DNA of 64,000 nt, from NCBI GenBank assembly GCA_049334165.1, contig JBEGHD010000005.1; one strand, given 5' to 3'. The translations under genes were made by a program, and so were the position numbers. Under the pieces are notes generated by a model. It had not been told where the DNA came from. It did not search any database and saw nothing but the letters and a program-made list of their open reading frames with translations. This DNA is from JBEGHD01 sp049334165. GTDB lineage: Bacteria; Bacteroidota; Bacteroidia; Flavobacteriales_D; Sanyastnellaceae. This document shows, piece after piece, positions 1 to 8,098 of this stretch (position 1 is its first letter; each line of letters starts with the position of its first letter).

Positions 1-671
1 TGATAGCGCAGCAGTTCAATGTCTCGCTTTAGGCGAAGCTCTTCGGCCAGTGATGGAATTCCACGCATACCGAGAGAAACGCTCATTGCACTTTCATGCA
101 TCACTCCTCCTGGATTCACTCCGTCATCAAAAGGGAAGCTCATTACCAGCCCATCGAAGTTTCTCGCGTAGTCGAGTCCGCGACTCATCATCTCCGTGCG
201 ATTTACCGATCGCTTGTCGTCCGAAAATGCCACCGCGCCTGAGCGGTGCATGTCGTACATCTCCGAAAGATTTTCGCCTTTGCCATCTTGAGAGAGCGTA
301 CCGGTAGGAAAAATCCTCACTACATTTTTCTGGGTTTGGTTGATGATGTACTCTACCTGTGCCTTGTGGCTCACTGGAGGGTCAGTAAAGGGAGTGAGGA
401 CCACACCGGTGAAACCTCCGTTTGCTGCAGCTTTCATTCCTGATTCAAGGTCTTCCTTGTACTCAAACCCTGGATCTTGAAAATTGGCTCTCATATCAAT
501 CCAGCCGGCAGAAACATGCAAGTTGCTGTGAGAAAGTATTTTGTGATCCGACTCATCAATTTTTGCTGCAATCTTTTCGATACGACCTTTGTCGATGAGC
601 AAGTCGCGTTTTTTCAAATGGTATTTTGAACCCGGTTCGACTATTGTTGCTGCTTTGATGAGTGTTTTCAT
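1..671 (-). CDS. dihydroorotase-like protein lacking the HxH metal motif (C-terminus cut by window edge)
   Basis: The ATG at 671 begins an open frame that runs off the left edge, giving 223 visible residues. They match the class I dihydroorotase/amidohydrolase family: an N-terminal beta-sandwich segment, a strand ending Gly-Trp-Ile-Asp, the Asp-Pro-Gly turn that follows, and an Ala-Phe-Ser-Asp-Asp segment near residue 153. Active dihydroorotases have His-x-His directly after Gly-x-Ile-Asp; here the residues are Met-Arg-Ala-Asn, so two zinc ligands are missing. Non-catalytic dihydroorotase homologues that support aspartate transcarbamoylase are known, and this may be one. The alternative is an enzyme with changed chemistry. 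It lies 19 bases behind the BatA-like gene on the same strand and probably shares its transcript. The family call is firm; the activity is doubtful. Confidence 0.85.
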   Translation of the reverse strand, partial: MKTLIKAATIVEPGSKYHLKKRDLLIDKGRIEKIAAKIDESDHKILSHSNLHVSAGWIDMRANFQDPGFEYKEDLESGMKAAANGGFTGVVLTPFTDPPVSHKAQVEYIINQTQKNVVRIFPTGTLSQDGKGENLSEMYDMHRSGAVAFSDDKRSVNRTEMMSRGLDYARNFDGLVMSFPFDDGVNPGGVMHESAMSVSLGMRGIPSLAEELRLKRDIELLRY

Positions 672-690
672 ATTGCCGGAAAAATTAAAC

Positions 691-2739
691 TTATCGCCTC
701 CAGAATTTTATCAAAATGATTTCTATCGCCAGAAAAATCAGCGCCATGATGATGCAGGATCTCCAAAACTGATTTCCTGCAGATAGCTTTTTCACATTGT
801 TAGCAAGCGTTTCAATCTTACTGTCGATCACTCTAAAGTTCGAGAGACCAAACTTTTGAAGCTCACTTTCAAGATTGCCAACTTCAATCACACGAAGGTT
901 CGACTCGTCTCGCGAGTAGTTGAACGATAGAGTTGAAACCGGTTCTTCAGCAAGCAAGAGTTCGTAGTTGCCGGCAGACGTTACTTGATTTCTAACGTAA
1001 ATCTCTGTACTCGGCCCTGACTGCCTGTGTTCAGGTATAAACTCAAACTGTTGTTCCTTTTCCCGAACCTTAAAAACCTGATCTCCCGATGGGCGAATGT
1101 TTTGAAGTGTGAGTGCTTCGTTTTGCCCAATGGTGTAGTAAATTGGCGGAGTAGGCTGGCTAAATTCAGCAATTCGCAAAAGCGTAGTCACGAACACTGC
1201 GTGCTGAGTGAAGTTACTTTCGCTGTTGAGCAAGCTAACGGCACTGGTGTAGAGTTTTCCGTCTCCAACTTTGTAGTAGCTCAGAAAAGAATCTCCTGTT
1301 TGAATGGTTAGCAGTGGTTCTTCACCAGTTCTGCTAAGGCGTTGGTAAGGGTAATACTTCTTTACCGAAGGCAGGTCAATGTTTTGCGGGATCTGATCAA
1401 AAACATCCTTAAAAATGTAATTGTCAAGATTGATGTCGCTCACCTTAGTTTCAATTGACTTCGCCTCTTGAATAGGGTTGCTGCCCATCGCTCGTAAAAA
1501 ACCATTGTAAGAATCAATGTCTGCCTCACTGGCGGGGATGAAAAGTGTCGAGCCTCCATTTTTGGTGAACTTTTCAAGTTCGGCACTCATTCCTGAAGAC
1601 AAGTTGGAAATCTGATTGAGGATGATCAAATCGCTTGCGGCAAATTCACTGTAATCTATGTTTTCTGTAGAAGTTTGCGTGAACTCAAAGTGGTCGTCAC
1701 CGCTAAAAACAGCTGAGATGTTGTTAGATCGGAGATCTGCTGGTCGCAACTCGAGCACGTTGATCTTCTCTTTGATCTTGTAACTAAAGTAGAACTTGTC
1801 GTCAAAAACTATTGGATGGTCCTGGAGGGTGACCACTCCAGATTTCAGGCCGGGCTCATTGTTGGAAAACACGAGAGAAGTGTCGGTTACATCACCGGGT
1901 GTGGCATTAAAACTCCCAAGTGCCTTCTGCGTTCCGTTGATCGTTAGCGTTAGCGGGACATTGTCCACCGACTGGCTCAATGTGTTTTTGATGCGGATGT
2001 TGAGCTTTTCAGATTGGTTAACCTGCTGAATTGGACTCGAAAACCAAAGTGAATCGATGTAAATATTTGCTACTCGCTCAGCTTGCGTAGGAACAAAAAC
2101 CACATCCAGTGTGGTGTCATTTTCCAGGCTGGTCAAATCAGTAGTAGATTCCTGCAAGTCGGAAATAATATAGCTCGAGAGCTCTGAGTCCGGAGCCGTC
2201 TGTAGCATTTCTTTTTGCCTCGAAATTGCCTCTGAAGTTTTTCGGGTTCGTGGCGAAATTCCAATTTCCTCAATCAGTTCGATCATCTCATCCTGATTGT
2301 AAAATCTTTGGTGACGGCCTTCGAACTCGTTGGTCAACAGCTGAAACTGATCGGTAGCGGAATAAGACTCTACAATTTCCAGAGCTTTATTTTTTGCCAC
2401 CTGCAGCAATGGGCCTTCTTCGTTTTCAGCTTCCATGCTAAAGGAGTTGTCGATATAAATCGAAACAGCCTGATTGGCGGCCACTCGCTGATTTTCCGTC
2501 TCCTGGATGTAAGGCTGAGCAAAAGCAAAAACGATAAATGTAATCGCCAAAATTCTGCTGATGAGAATTAAGATGTGCTTGAGGCGCGACTTTGACCGCG
2601 TTTCAATCTTCACCTCTTTCAAAAAACTGATGTTGCTAAACTTCACTTTTTTGAACCTGCGAAAATTGAAAAGATGGACGATGATTGGAATGGCAACTGC
2701 CGAGAGGGCGTAGAGTATTTCCGGGTATAAGAATTTCAT
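691..2739 (-). CDS. BatA-like membrane protein with VWA-type domain
   Basis: 682 residues from ATG 2739; a TTG codon directly upstream is in frame but less likely as the start. The N-terminus is the aerotolerance-regulator (BatA) N-terminal domain: a membrane helix at about 7-24, a basic Phe-Asn-Phe-Arg-Arg loop and a second helix at about 56-76. A von Willebrand A-like domain follows, with an Asp-Asn-Ser-Phe-Ser metal-site motif near 94. The middle has a periplasmic region with a glutamine-amidotransferase-like fold segment (Asn-Gly-Gly-Ser near 395). A last membrane helix sits at about 658-677. Proteins of this architecture are common in Bacteroidota and are linked to envelope or stress functions, but the molecular role is not established. 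It is the first gene of a unit with the dihydroorotase-like gene and has a recognisable promoter just upstream. Confidence 0.85.
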   Translation of the reverse strand: MKFLYPEILYALSAVAIPIIVHLFNFRRFKKVKFSNISFLKEVKIETRSKSRLKHILILISRILAITFIVFAFAQPYIQETENQRVAANQAVSIYIDNSFSMEAENEEGPLLQVAKNKALEIVESYSATDQFQLLTNEFEGRHQRFYNQDEMIELIEEIGISPRTRKTSEAISRQKEMLQTAPDSELSSYIISDLQESTTDLTSLENDTTLDVVFVPTQAERVANIYIDSLWFSSPIQQVNQSEKLNIRIKNTLSQSVDNVPLTLTINGTQKALGSFNATPGDVTDTSLVFSNNEPGLKSGVVTLQDHPIVFDDKFYFSYKIKEKINVLELRPADLRSNNISAVFSGDDHFEFTQTSTENIDYSEFAASDLIILNQISNLSSGMSAELEKFTKNGGSTLFIPASEADIDSYNGFLRAMGSNPIQEAKSIETKVSDINLDNYIFKDVFDQIPQNIDLPSVKKYYPYQRLSRTGEEPLLTIQTGDSFLSYYKVGDGKLYTSAVSLLNSESNFTQHAVFVTTLLRIAEFSQPTPPIYYTIGQNEALTLQNIRPSGDQVFKVREKEQQFEFIPEHRQSGPSTEIYVRNQVTSAGNYELLLAEEPVSTLSFNYSRDESNLRVIEVGNLESELQKFGLSNFRVIDSKIETLANNVKKLSAGNQFWRSCIIMALIFLAIEIILIKFWRR

Positions 2740-2746
2740 CAATCGA

Positions 2747-2781
2747 CAAAGATAGATGAATTTTAAAAGGATGCATCCAAA
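2747..2781 (-). promoter_or_regulatory. Bacteroidota-type promoter for the BatA-like gene
   Basis: On the minus strand TTTG (2781-2778) is followed after 23 bases by TATCTTTG (2754-2747), matching the TAnnTTTG -7 element. The -7 box ends only 7 bases before ATG 2739, so the transcript would have almost no leader. Position and spacing fit the known Flavobacterium pattern; no start site has been mapped here. Confidence 0.45.
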
Positions 2782-2968
2782 ATATATTAATCCTCAAAAC
2801 AGGTGTTTGACGAGCGAGAGTTCACACATTTTGGGGCAAATGATCCACATCCTTCAAAGTTGTTGAAAATTGTCGGCAGTGAGAAAAGCCGCGAAGCGAC
2901 AGGAGTTTCAGAGTTGCTTCTATCAATTGGAACAGTTTTACCACTGAAAGGGAAAAAACTGAATTGTT

Positions 2969-3316
2969 ATGAAGAAGACATTTGTTATATCACTAATCGC
3001 CTCTTTTTTACTACTAACCTCAGCACCAGCAGCACTTGCAAGTGGAGGTGAAACAGAACCAATCGATCGTGTGAGTAGAAATGAAGTGAAGGAAATGACT
3101 AAGGAAGAGTCTCAGGCACGAGTTGAAATGCTCACAGAGAGATTGAACGAAATCAAGAGTATGGATCTCGATGAATTGTCGTGGAATGAGCGAAGAAAAC
3201 TCAAGAAGGAAGTGCGCATCATTGAAAGAGAAATGAAATTGCAACAAAACGATACGGGAATCTACATTTCAGGAGGTGCACTTGTAGTAATCCTAATTTT
3301 GCTAATTCTCCTGTAG
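2969..3316 (+). CDS. small exported protein with C-terminal membrane helix
   Basis: 115 residues, not assigned to a named family. Residues 1-24 form a clear signal peptide (Lys-Lys start, hydrophobic core, Ala-x-Ala end). Residues 35-90 are highly charged and helical (many Glu, Lys and Arg), consistent with a coiled coil. Residues 98-115 are a strongly hydrophobic helix ending at the C-terminus. The layout suggests a small periplasmic coiled coil tethered to the inner membrane by its tail. The ATG at 2969 is the only reasonable start. A strong hairpin terminator follows at 3340-3389, so it is probably a single-gene transcript. Function unknown. Confidence 0.75.
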   Translation: MKKTFVISLIASFLLLTSAPAALASGGETEPIDRVSRNEVKEMTKEESQARVEMLTERLNEIKSMDLDELSWNERRKLKKEVRIIEREMKLQQNDTGIYISGGALVVILILLILL

Positions 3317-3339
3317 AATCACAGTCACAAATGCAATTT

Positions 3340-3389
3340 AAAGCCGGATGTCATGCTGAACTTGATTCAGTATCTATCCGGCTTTTTTT
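3340..3389 (+). terminator. rho-independent terminator containing a dispersed palindrome
   Basis: Outer arms AAAGCCGGAT (3340-3349) and ATCCGGCTTT (3376-3385) pair perfectly and run into seven T. The loop holds a second stem, CTGAA/TTCAG around CTTGA (3356-3370). This inner part resembles the repeat at 28051-28079. It terminates the small exported gene and lies upstream of the preferred DUF2400 start. Confidence 0.75.
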
Positions 3390-3433
3390 ATGATCAAAAT
3401 TCTGCTTTGTGTGCGAATCGTTTTCTTTGCAAA

Positions 3434-4204
3434 ATGAAAAGAGCTGAGCTGCGCGAATTCCTGGAGAAGAAAGTCGATGAGTACAACACGCCCCGACTTA
3501 TTGGCTACGATCCGATTTCCATACCGCATCGTTTTTCGAAAAAGGAAGACATTGAAATCAGCGCTTTTTTGGCAGCAACTATCGCCTGGGGTCAGCGCAA
3601 GACGATCATCAGGAATGCTAATTTTCTCATGGAGCGGATGGAGGAGCAGCCGCATCAATTTATCAGTCAGTTCGAGTTGCCCGACCTCGAACGCTTTTCT
3701 GGATTCGTACACCGCACTTTCAATGAAGTTGACCTCCGACACTTTCTGATTTCTCTTCAAAATATTTACAGACAACACGGAGGACTTGAGTCCGCCTTTT
3801 ACGGTTTTGATGGCGTTTCTCAACTTTCTGGCAGAGAAGCGATCCTTCGATTTCGCGAGTTGTTTTTTCAGGTGAGTCACGAAAAGCGAACTGAAAAGCA
3901 CGTTTCTGATCCGGCTCGGGGCTCCTCAGCAAAACGACTAAACATGTTTTTGCGTTGGATGGTTCGCAAAGACAGTCGAGGTGTCGATTTTGGAATCTGG
4001 CAAAGCCCATCGATGAGTGGACTTTCTATTCCGCTGGATGTACACACCGGAAGGGTGAGTAGAAAACTTAAACTTCTAAAACGAAAGCAAAACGACTGGA
4101 AAGCAGTTGCTGAGCTCGATGAAGCTCTTCGCAAACTGGACCCCGAGGATCCGGTAAAGTACGACTTTGCACTTTTTGGGCTCGGTGCCTTCGAAAAATT
4201 TTAA
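3434..4204 (+). CDS. DUF2400 (TIGR02757) family protein
   Basis: 256 residues from ATG 3434. An in-frame ATG at 3353 would add 27 residues but lies inside the terminator hairpin of the previous gene, and the family's usual N-terminus (Arg-Glu-Phe-Leu-Glu-Lys-Lys-Val-Asp) begins at the chosen start. Recognisable conserved blocks are Pro-Ile-Ser-Ile-Pro-His, Ala-Ala-Thr-Ile-Ala-Trp-Gly, Val-His-Arg-Thr-Phe-Asn, Lys-Arg-Leu-Asn-Met-Phe-Leu-Arg-Trp-Met-Val-Arg and a C-terminal Leu-Asp-Pro-Glu-Asp-Pro-Val-Lys-Tyr-Asp-Phe. The last blocks resemble helix-hairpin-helix DNA glycosylase folds, so a role in nucleic acid repair is possible. No activity is established for the family as far as I know. Confidence 0.88.
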   Translation: MKRAELREFLEKKVDEYNTPRLIGYDPISIPHRFSKKEDIEISAFLAATIAWGQRKTIIRNANFLMERMEEQPHQFISQFELPDLERFSGFVHRTFNEVDLRHFLISLQNIYRQHGGLESAFYGFDGVSQLSGREAILRFRELFFQVSHEKRTEKHVSDPARGSSAKRLNMFLRWMVRKDSRGVDFGIWQSPSMSGLSIPLDVHTGRVSRKLKLLKRKQNDWKAVAELDEALRKLDPEDPVKYDFALFGLGAFEKF

Positions 4205-4253
4205 GTCTGATCTTCTTTTCACAAATAATTAATCTCAGTAATTTAAATCTGGC

Positions 4254-4269
4254 AAGATTCTCGAATCTT
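4254..4269. repeat. short inverted repeat in a leader region
   Basis: AAGATTC and GAATCTT flank TC in the gap between the DUF2400 gene and the next exported-protein gene. It is too short for a convincing terminator and lacks a T-run. It could be an operator or chance. Confidence 0.2.
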
Positions 4270-4358
4270 TAGAGGCCTGTTTTTAGTAAAAAGCTGCTAT
4301 TGAAATTGATCTGTAATGGCTGTAGCTGGCTTTGAAACTGTGCAAGTAAAATTTGAAA

Positions 4359-6311
4359 ATGATTGACTATCAAAGGTTAGTGTGGTTCTTTGTGGTTCCA
4401 CTCCTGACATTCTTTTGTATTCCAACTTCAGTTTGTGCCCAGCAAGACTCGAGTTTTTCCGGTCGGATTCAGGTCGGAAACCTGCTTGGAGATGCTGATT
4501 TTCGCTACAAGTTGGTGAACAACGACACGGTGCTGAGCGGCCCTTTCGCTATGCGCGGATCCAACCTCGATCAGTTATCGGCCTCGCAGTTGGGTTACTA
4601 TTCATTCAATGGAAAATTTGAGGACAATCTTCCGGTAAACAATTGGAGAATCGAATTTGGGCAATACGCTGCTGCTGGCGGTGCTGAACTCATCGATTAC
4701 CTGTTTCAACTGAAAGTTAGCGGAACGCAGCACATCGCAACTGGCGAACTCGCTGAAGGTGTTCCTGATGGTGAGTGGAGTCACTCGATTTTTCAGGTTG
4801 AAAACTCGGCAACGGTCGAACAGGTTTTCAAAAGCCAAATGAGTTTTGAAAAAGGCATCCCAGCGGGAAGCTTCCGACTTTCTGGTGATGATCTCACGCT
4901 ATTGGGAATGTTCGGAACGGACGGGTATGCGGATGATGAATGGGCGCTCAACTTCGAAAATATTCCCGGAACGATGGAATACTGGACTTTTGTGGATGGG
5001 CGACTCAGCAAAATAGAAGTTTTGCAAACAGGGAGTTCTAAAACAATTTCGGTCTACCCGGAAAAACTGGAAAATCCCAAAACCATCCATCTCGGTCCGC
5101 AGTTTTTTGAAATTCTCAAACTGCAACACATTCTGACCAATAAGACCTTCGTGAAGTTTGAAGGTGGCATGTCTAAACTGATGGCTGAAAATAACCGCTT
5201 GTATCAGCGGGTTGACAGCTTGTTTACCAGCCTTAGCGATGCGCGTTTCATGCCTGTTTTCAAGGTGAAGGTGAAGCACTATCCTCTTACCAAAGCAGAG
5301 CTGGTAGAGCTCGACTCTCTCGAAAGCCGACTGGAAAAAATGCAGAGTGAAATTGATGCGCTCAGCGAAAATACCCAGCTCAACATTTTGAAGCACTCTG
5401 ACGAAGAGGTGCGGTTTTATCTTTCCACACTTTCAAAAATTCAATCAGAATGGCTCACACCACTCTCGAGGATTGACGAGTACAGGAAAGACAGTACGCT
5501 GGAATTTTTGCCACGAGAATACTTGCTTCGTGTGCTCATGGCTGGAGCTCCTTCTCCAGAGCTGAAAGTTGAGTACGACTTTCAGGACAGTCTGCGAAGT
5601 AGAGTCTTCGAAGGAGCTGAGCTGTCAGATCTCGACTGGCAGATTGAAGGCCTCGAAGCGGCCGATCAGTTTTCGCGCTACGTTCACCAAAGTGTGACTC
5701 TAATTGCGGATACACTCCAGAAAAAAATACAGGAACAACAGCGCGAGAAAGAACTGGTGAAGTTGGAGGACGAGCTGATGTTGAGAATTTCTGAATTCGA
5801 GCAGTTCATCGATTCTCTTCAGGGCGAGGCCTCTGGCGATCTGGGCGAGTTGATAGGTAGCTTGAAACGCTCAGCAAACAAAGAGCTCAGCAAGTATTCC
5901 TCCATCGAAAACGTTTCGTCCAGGCCAGCACAGGCAACCGAGCTAATCGCGTGCATCGATCAGATGGAGAAGCTCGCATTAACGCTTTTGAGGTATCCTG
6001 AAAGAGATAGGGAGATAGAACAAGCTTACACAGATGAGGTGTGGAATCCCTTCACGAGTACCACCATGACAGAGCAAGTGAAAAGGCGAATCACCGAAGC
6101 TTATGAGAACGTGCTAAAACCTTATTTCTTCAATGAAGTCAAAAACAACCTCAATTGCCAGAATGCAGAAAACTGGAAGAAGCGAATTGATGTGACTCAC
6201 AAGAGGATGCTGAAGCTGAGCGAGAGTAATACCTCACGGGTAGAGCGCAAGCTCAAAAACGAAACTGATCCAAACGTAGTGATGCAGCTACTCAATATTT
6301 CAATTAAGTAA
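4359..6311 (+). CDS. exported protein with MORN_2-like start and coiled-coil body
   Basis: 650 residues from ATG 4359; an in-frame TTG two codons upstream is an alternative. A signal peptide covers about residues 1-28. The first third contains segments of the type Gly-x-Leu-x-Glu-Gly-Val-Pro-Asp-Gly-Glu-Trp, which recall the repeats of YwqK/MORN_2 proteins. The remainder (about residues 260-620) is charged and helical with long predicted coiled-coil stretches. I do not recognise a named family. The DUF2490 gene follows after 3 bases and a MORN-repeat gene after that, so the three are probably one unit working at the cell envelope. Few cysteines, no lipobox. Function unknown. Confidence 0.7.
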   Translation: MIDYQRLVWFFVVPLLTFFCIPTSVCAQQDSSFSGRIQVGNLLGDADFRYKLVNNDTVLSGPFAMRGSNLDQLSASQLGYYSFNGKFEDNLPVNNWRIEFGQYAAAGGAELIDYLFQLKVSGTQHIATGELAEGVPDGEWSHSIFQVENSATVEQVFKSQMSFEKGIPAGSFRLSGDDLTLLGMFGTDGYADDEWALNFENIPGTMEYWTFVDGRLSKIEVLQTGSSKTISVYPEKLENPKTIHLGPQFFEILKLQHILTNKTFVKFEGGMSKLMAENNRLYQRVDSLFTSLSDARFMPVFKVKVKHYPLTKAELVELDSLESRLEKMQSEIDALSENTQLNILKHSDEEVRFYLSTLSKIQSEWLTPLSRIDEYRKDSTLEFLPREYLLRVLMAGAPSPELKVEYDFQDSLRSRVFEGAELSDLDWQIEGLEAADQFSRYVHQSVTLIADTLQKKIQEQQREKELVKLEDELMLRISEFEQFIDSLQGEASGDLGELIGSLKRSANKELSKYSSIENVSSRPAQATELIACIDQMEKLALTLLRYPERDREIEQAYTDEVWNPFTSTTMTEQVKRRITEAYENVLKPYFFNEVKNNLNCQNAENWKKRIDVTHKRMLKLSESNTSRVERKLKNETDPNVVMQLLNISIK

Positions 6312-6314
6312 GCT

Positions 6315-7160
6315 ATGCAACTGAGTAAATTTAGATTATTCGGGAAATTGCTCCTGGCAATAGTTTTTGTTGCGGGCTTTGGATTGGTTTGGAGTCCGCT
6401 AAAGGCCCAGGATGGGGAATTGCCGGACGAGTCGCAATTTGAGCCGTCAAAAACGCGACTTTGGATCAACAACTATGGCAACATCCGACTGACGGACAAT
6501 CTTTTTTGGATCGCTCAAACGCACTTGCGCAGACAGCAAACGGATGACGTGCCTTTTGTGGGGCAGATGGCGCAGGTCTACAACAGACATGCAATTAGCT
6601 ATTTGTTTTCAAAGAGTTTTAATGCGAGCCTTGGTGGTGTACTCCGCGTGAATTTCAACACTAATCGATCATCATCGGATCAGCAGAGAGCCAATCTCGA
6701 GTGGCGCATCTGGCACGAGTACCAGTTTGCTGTGCCCGTAAGCCGCGCCATGATTTACCACAGAATTCGACTAGAGCACCGTTGGACAAGAAACTTTGTG
6801 GAAGGCAGTGACTACACTTTTCGCAATCGCTGGCGCTACATGTTCAACATGAAAATTCCGATCAACAAAGCTGCGCTGGCACCCGAAACTTTTTACATCG
6901 CTCCGGAAGCAGAGCTGATTATGCAAAGTGGAAAAACGGTGGTTGACAGTCCGCTAGAAGACCTGCGACTTCACACATCCTTTGGTTACATCCTAAATCC
7001 CCGGCTCACTTTTGCTGCCGGATTGATGTACTCCATGGGGCAGGAGCTTTACAACGGAGGGATTTACAATCAGAAGTGGACGGTGAGGCTCCACATGTAT
7101 TTTTCTCCCGATTTTCGCAAAGTGAAAAACAAGCTTCCAGCGGTTCACCTGATGGAATAA
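6315..7160 (+). CDS. DUF2490 domain protein, probable outer-membrane barrel
   Basis: 281 residues from ATG 6315, only 3 bases after the previous stop. A signal peptide ends near residue 31 (Lys-Ala-Gln). The rest is rich in alternating aromatic and polar residues (Trp-Ile-Asn-Asn-Tyr-Gly-Asn, Arg-x-Arg-Leu-Glu-x-Arg, Arg-Asn-Arg-Trp-Arg-Tyr-Met), the usual look of the DUF2490 family, which is predicted to form a small beta barrel in the outer membrane. Family members have no established role. Close spacing to the upstream exported protein suggests co-translation. Confidence 0.82.
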   Translation: MQLSKFRLFGKLLLAIVFVAGFGLVWSPLKAQDGELPDESQFEPSKTRLWINNYGNIRLTDNLFWIAQTHLRRQQTDDVPFVGQMAQVYNRHAISYLFSKSFNASLGGVLRVNFNTNRSSSDQQRANLEWRIWHEYQFAVPVSRAMIYHRIRLEHRWTRNFVEGSDYTFRNRWRYMFNMKIPINKAALAPETFYIAPEAELIMQSGKTVVDSPLEDLRLHTSFGYILNPRLTFAAGLMYSMGQELYNGGIYNQKWTVRLHMYFSPDFRKVKNKLPAVHLME

Positions 7161-7218
7161 ACGTAGAGTTTTGTTGGTAAGAAGCAATAACTTGAATCGA
7201 AGAGGAGATAATTGAATA

Positions 7219-8094
7219 ATGAAGAACAGAAAGACACTTACACTCATCATTCTTGTCATCATTTTCTGCGCTGCGGCACTCTTTTTCTTTGTGAAAAGTC
7301 AAAGATTGTCGGATGAAGTAGCTCGCAAAACCGCGGAAGTTGAGGAACGCCAGGAGTTCGTGGACTTCACAAAAATGCTTTCGGCTCAGGATTCTCTTTT
7401 GCTCAGAGGCGAGTATCAGGAGGCTATCAGATTTTATCAATCGGAAATGACTGATGCCGATGAACAGCAGAAGACCGCTTTGGCGATTCGGATAGAAATC
7501 GCCCGGGAGCTCATGAGAAAGAACGAAAGTGTTGATGCTACAGAAGCCGAACTGGCCAATCAGCTGCAGGCCAAAACTGATCAGCTCACTGCTGTAGAAG
7601 ATAGTCTAACAGCGCAATCTGAAGCACAGGGTCAAAAAATCGACTCGCTTAGTTTTGCTCTCGAAAAGGCGCAAATGCGACAGGCAGATTTGGAACAGCA
7701 AGTGAAAACCAGGCCGGAAAGGGAATACCTCACTTTCACAAGCTCAAAAGGAAACGATGTCCATTACATCGGAGGGGTGGAAAGTGGCAAAGCCAACGGT
7801 GAAGGGGTTGGCCTTTGGTCTACTGGCAGTCGTTACCGGGGCGAGTGGAAAAACAACGAACGCCACGGTGAAGGCACGTTTCACTGGCCGGATGGCGAGC
7901 GCTACGAGGGCGAGTTCAAAAGCGATAAGAGACACGGCAAGGGAAGCTACTTCTGGAGCAATGGCGAATCGTTTGTCGGCCTGTGGAAGAATGACAAAAG
8001 AAACGGCAAGGGCACTTTCTACAATGCCGATGGCAAAGTAGTGGCCTCCGGAATGTGGGAAGATGATGAGCTTGTAGAAATGCAGGAGCAGTGA
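7219..8094 (+). CDS. membrane-anchored coiled-coil protein with MORN repeats
   Basis: 291 residues. Residues 5-25 are one membrane helix. Residues 33-170 are charged and heptad-like (coiled coil), with Ala/Glu/Gln-rich segments. From about residue 175 come four to five MORN units of the form Gly-x-Gly-x-(Tyr/Phe)-x-(Trp/Tyr)-x-(Asn/Asp)-Gly-x-x-(Tyr/Phe)-x-Gly-x-(Trp/Phe)-Lys. MORN repeats form an extended beta sheet and often act as scaffolds or lipid contacts. The protein probably sits in the inner membrane with the MORN part outside. It lies 58 bases after the DUF2490 gene and its 3' end faces obgE. The substrate or partner is unknown. Confidence 0.8.
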   Translation: MKNRKTLTLIILVIIFCAAALFFFVKSQRLSDEVARKTAEVEERQEFVDFTKMLSAQDSLLLRGEYQEAIRFYQSEMTDADEQQKTALAIRIEIARELMRKNESVDATEAELANQLQAKTDQLTAVEDSLTAQSEAQGQKIDSLSFALEKAQMRQADLEQQVKTRPEREYLTFTSSKGNDVHYIGGVESGKANGEGVGLWSTGSRYRGEWKNNERHGEGTFHWPDGERYEGEFKSDKRHGKGSYFWSNGESFVGLWKNDKRNGKGTFYNADGKVVASGMWEDDELVEMQEQ

Positions 8095-8098
8095 AACT

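Noticed and set aside
3374..3901. Open minus-strand frame of 175 codons inside the DUF2400 gene
   Set aside because: It is antisense to a gene with clear family blocks and has no recognisable protein features.
4899..5396. Open minus-strand frame of 165 codons inside the exported coiled-coil protein
   Set aside because: The plus-strand protein has a signal peptide and continuous low-complexity helix pattern; the antisense reading has none.
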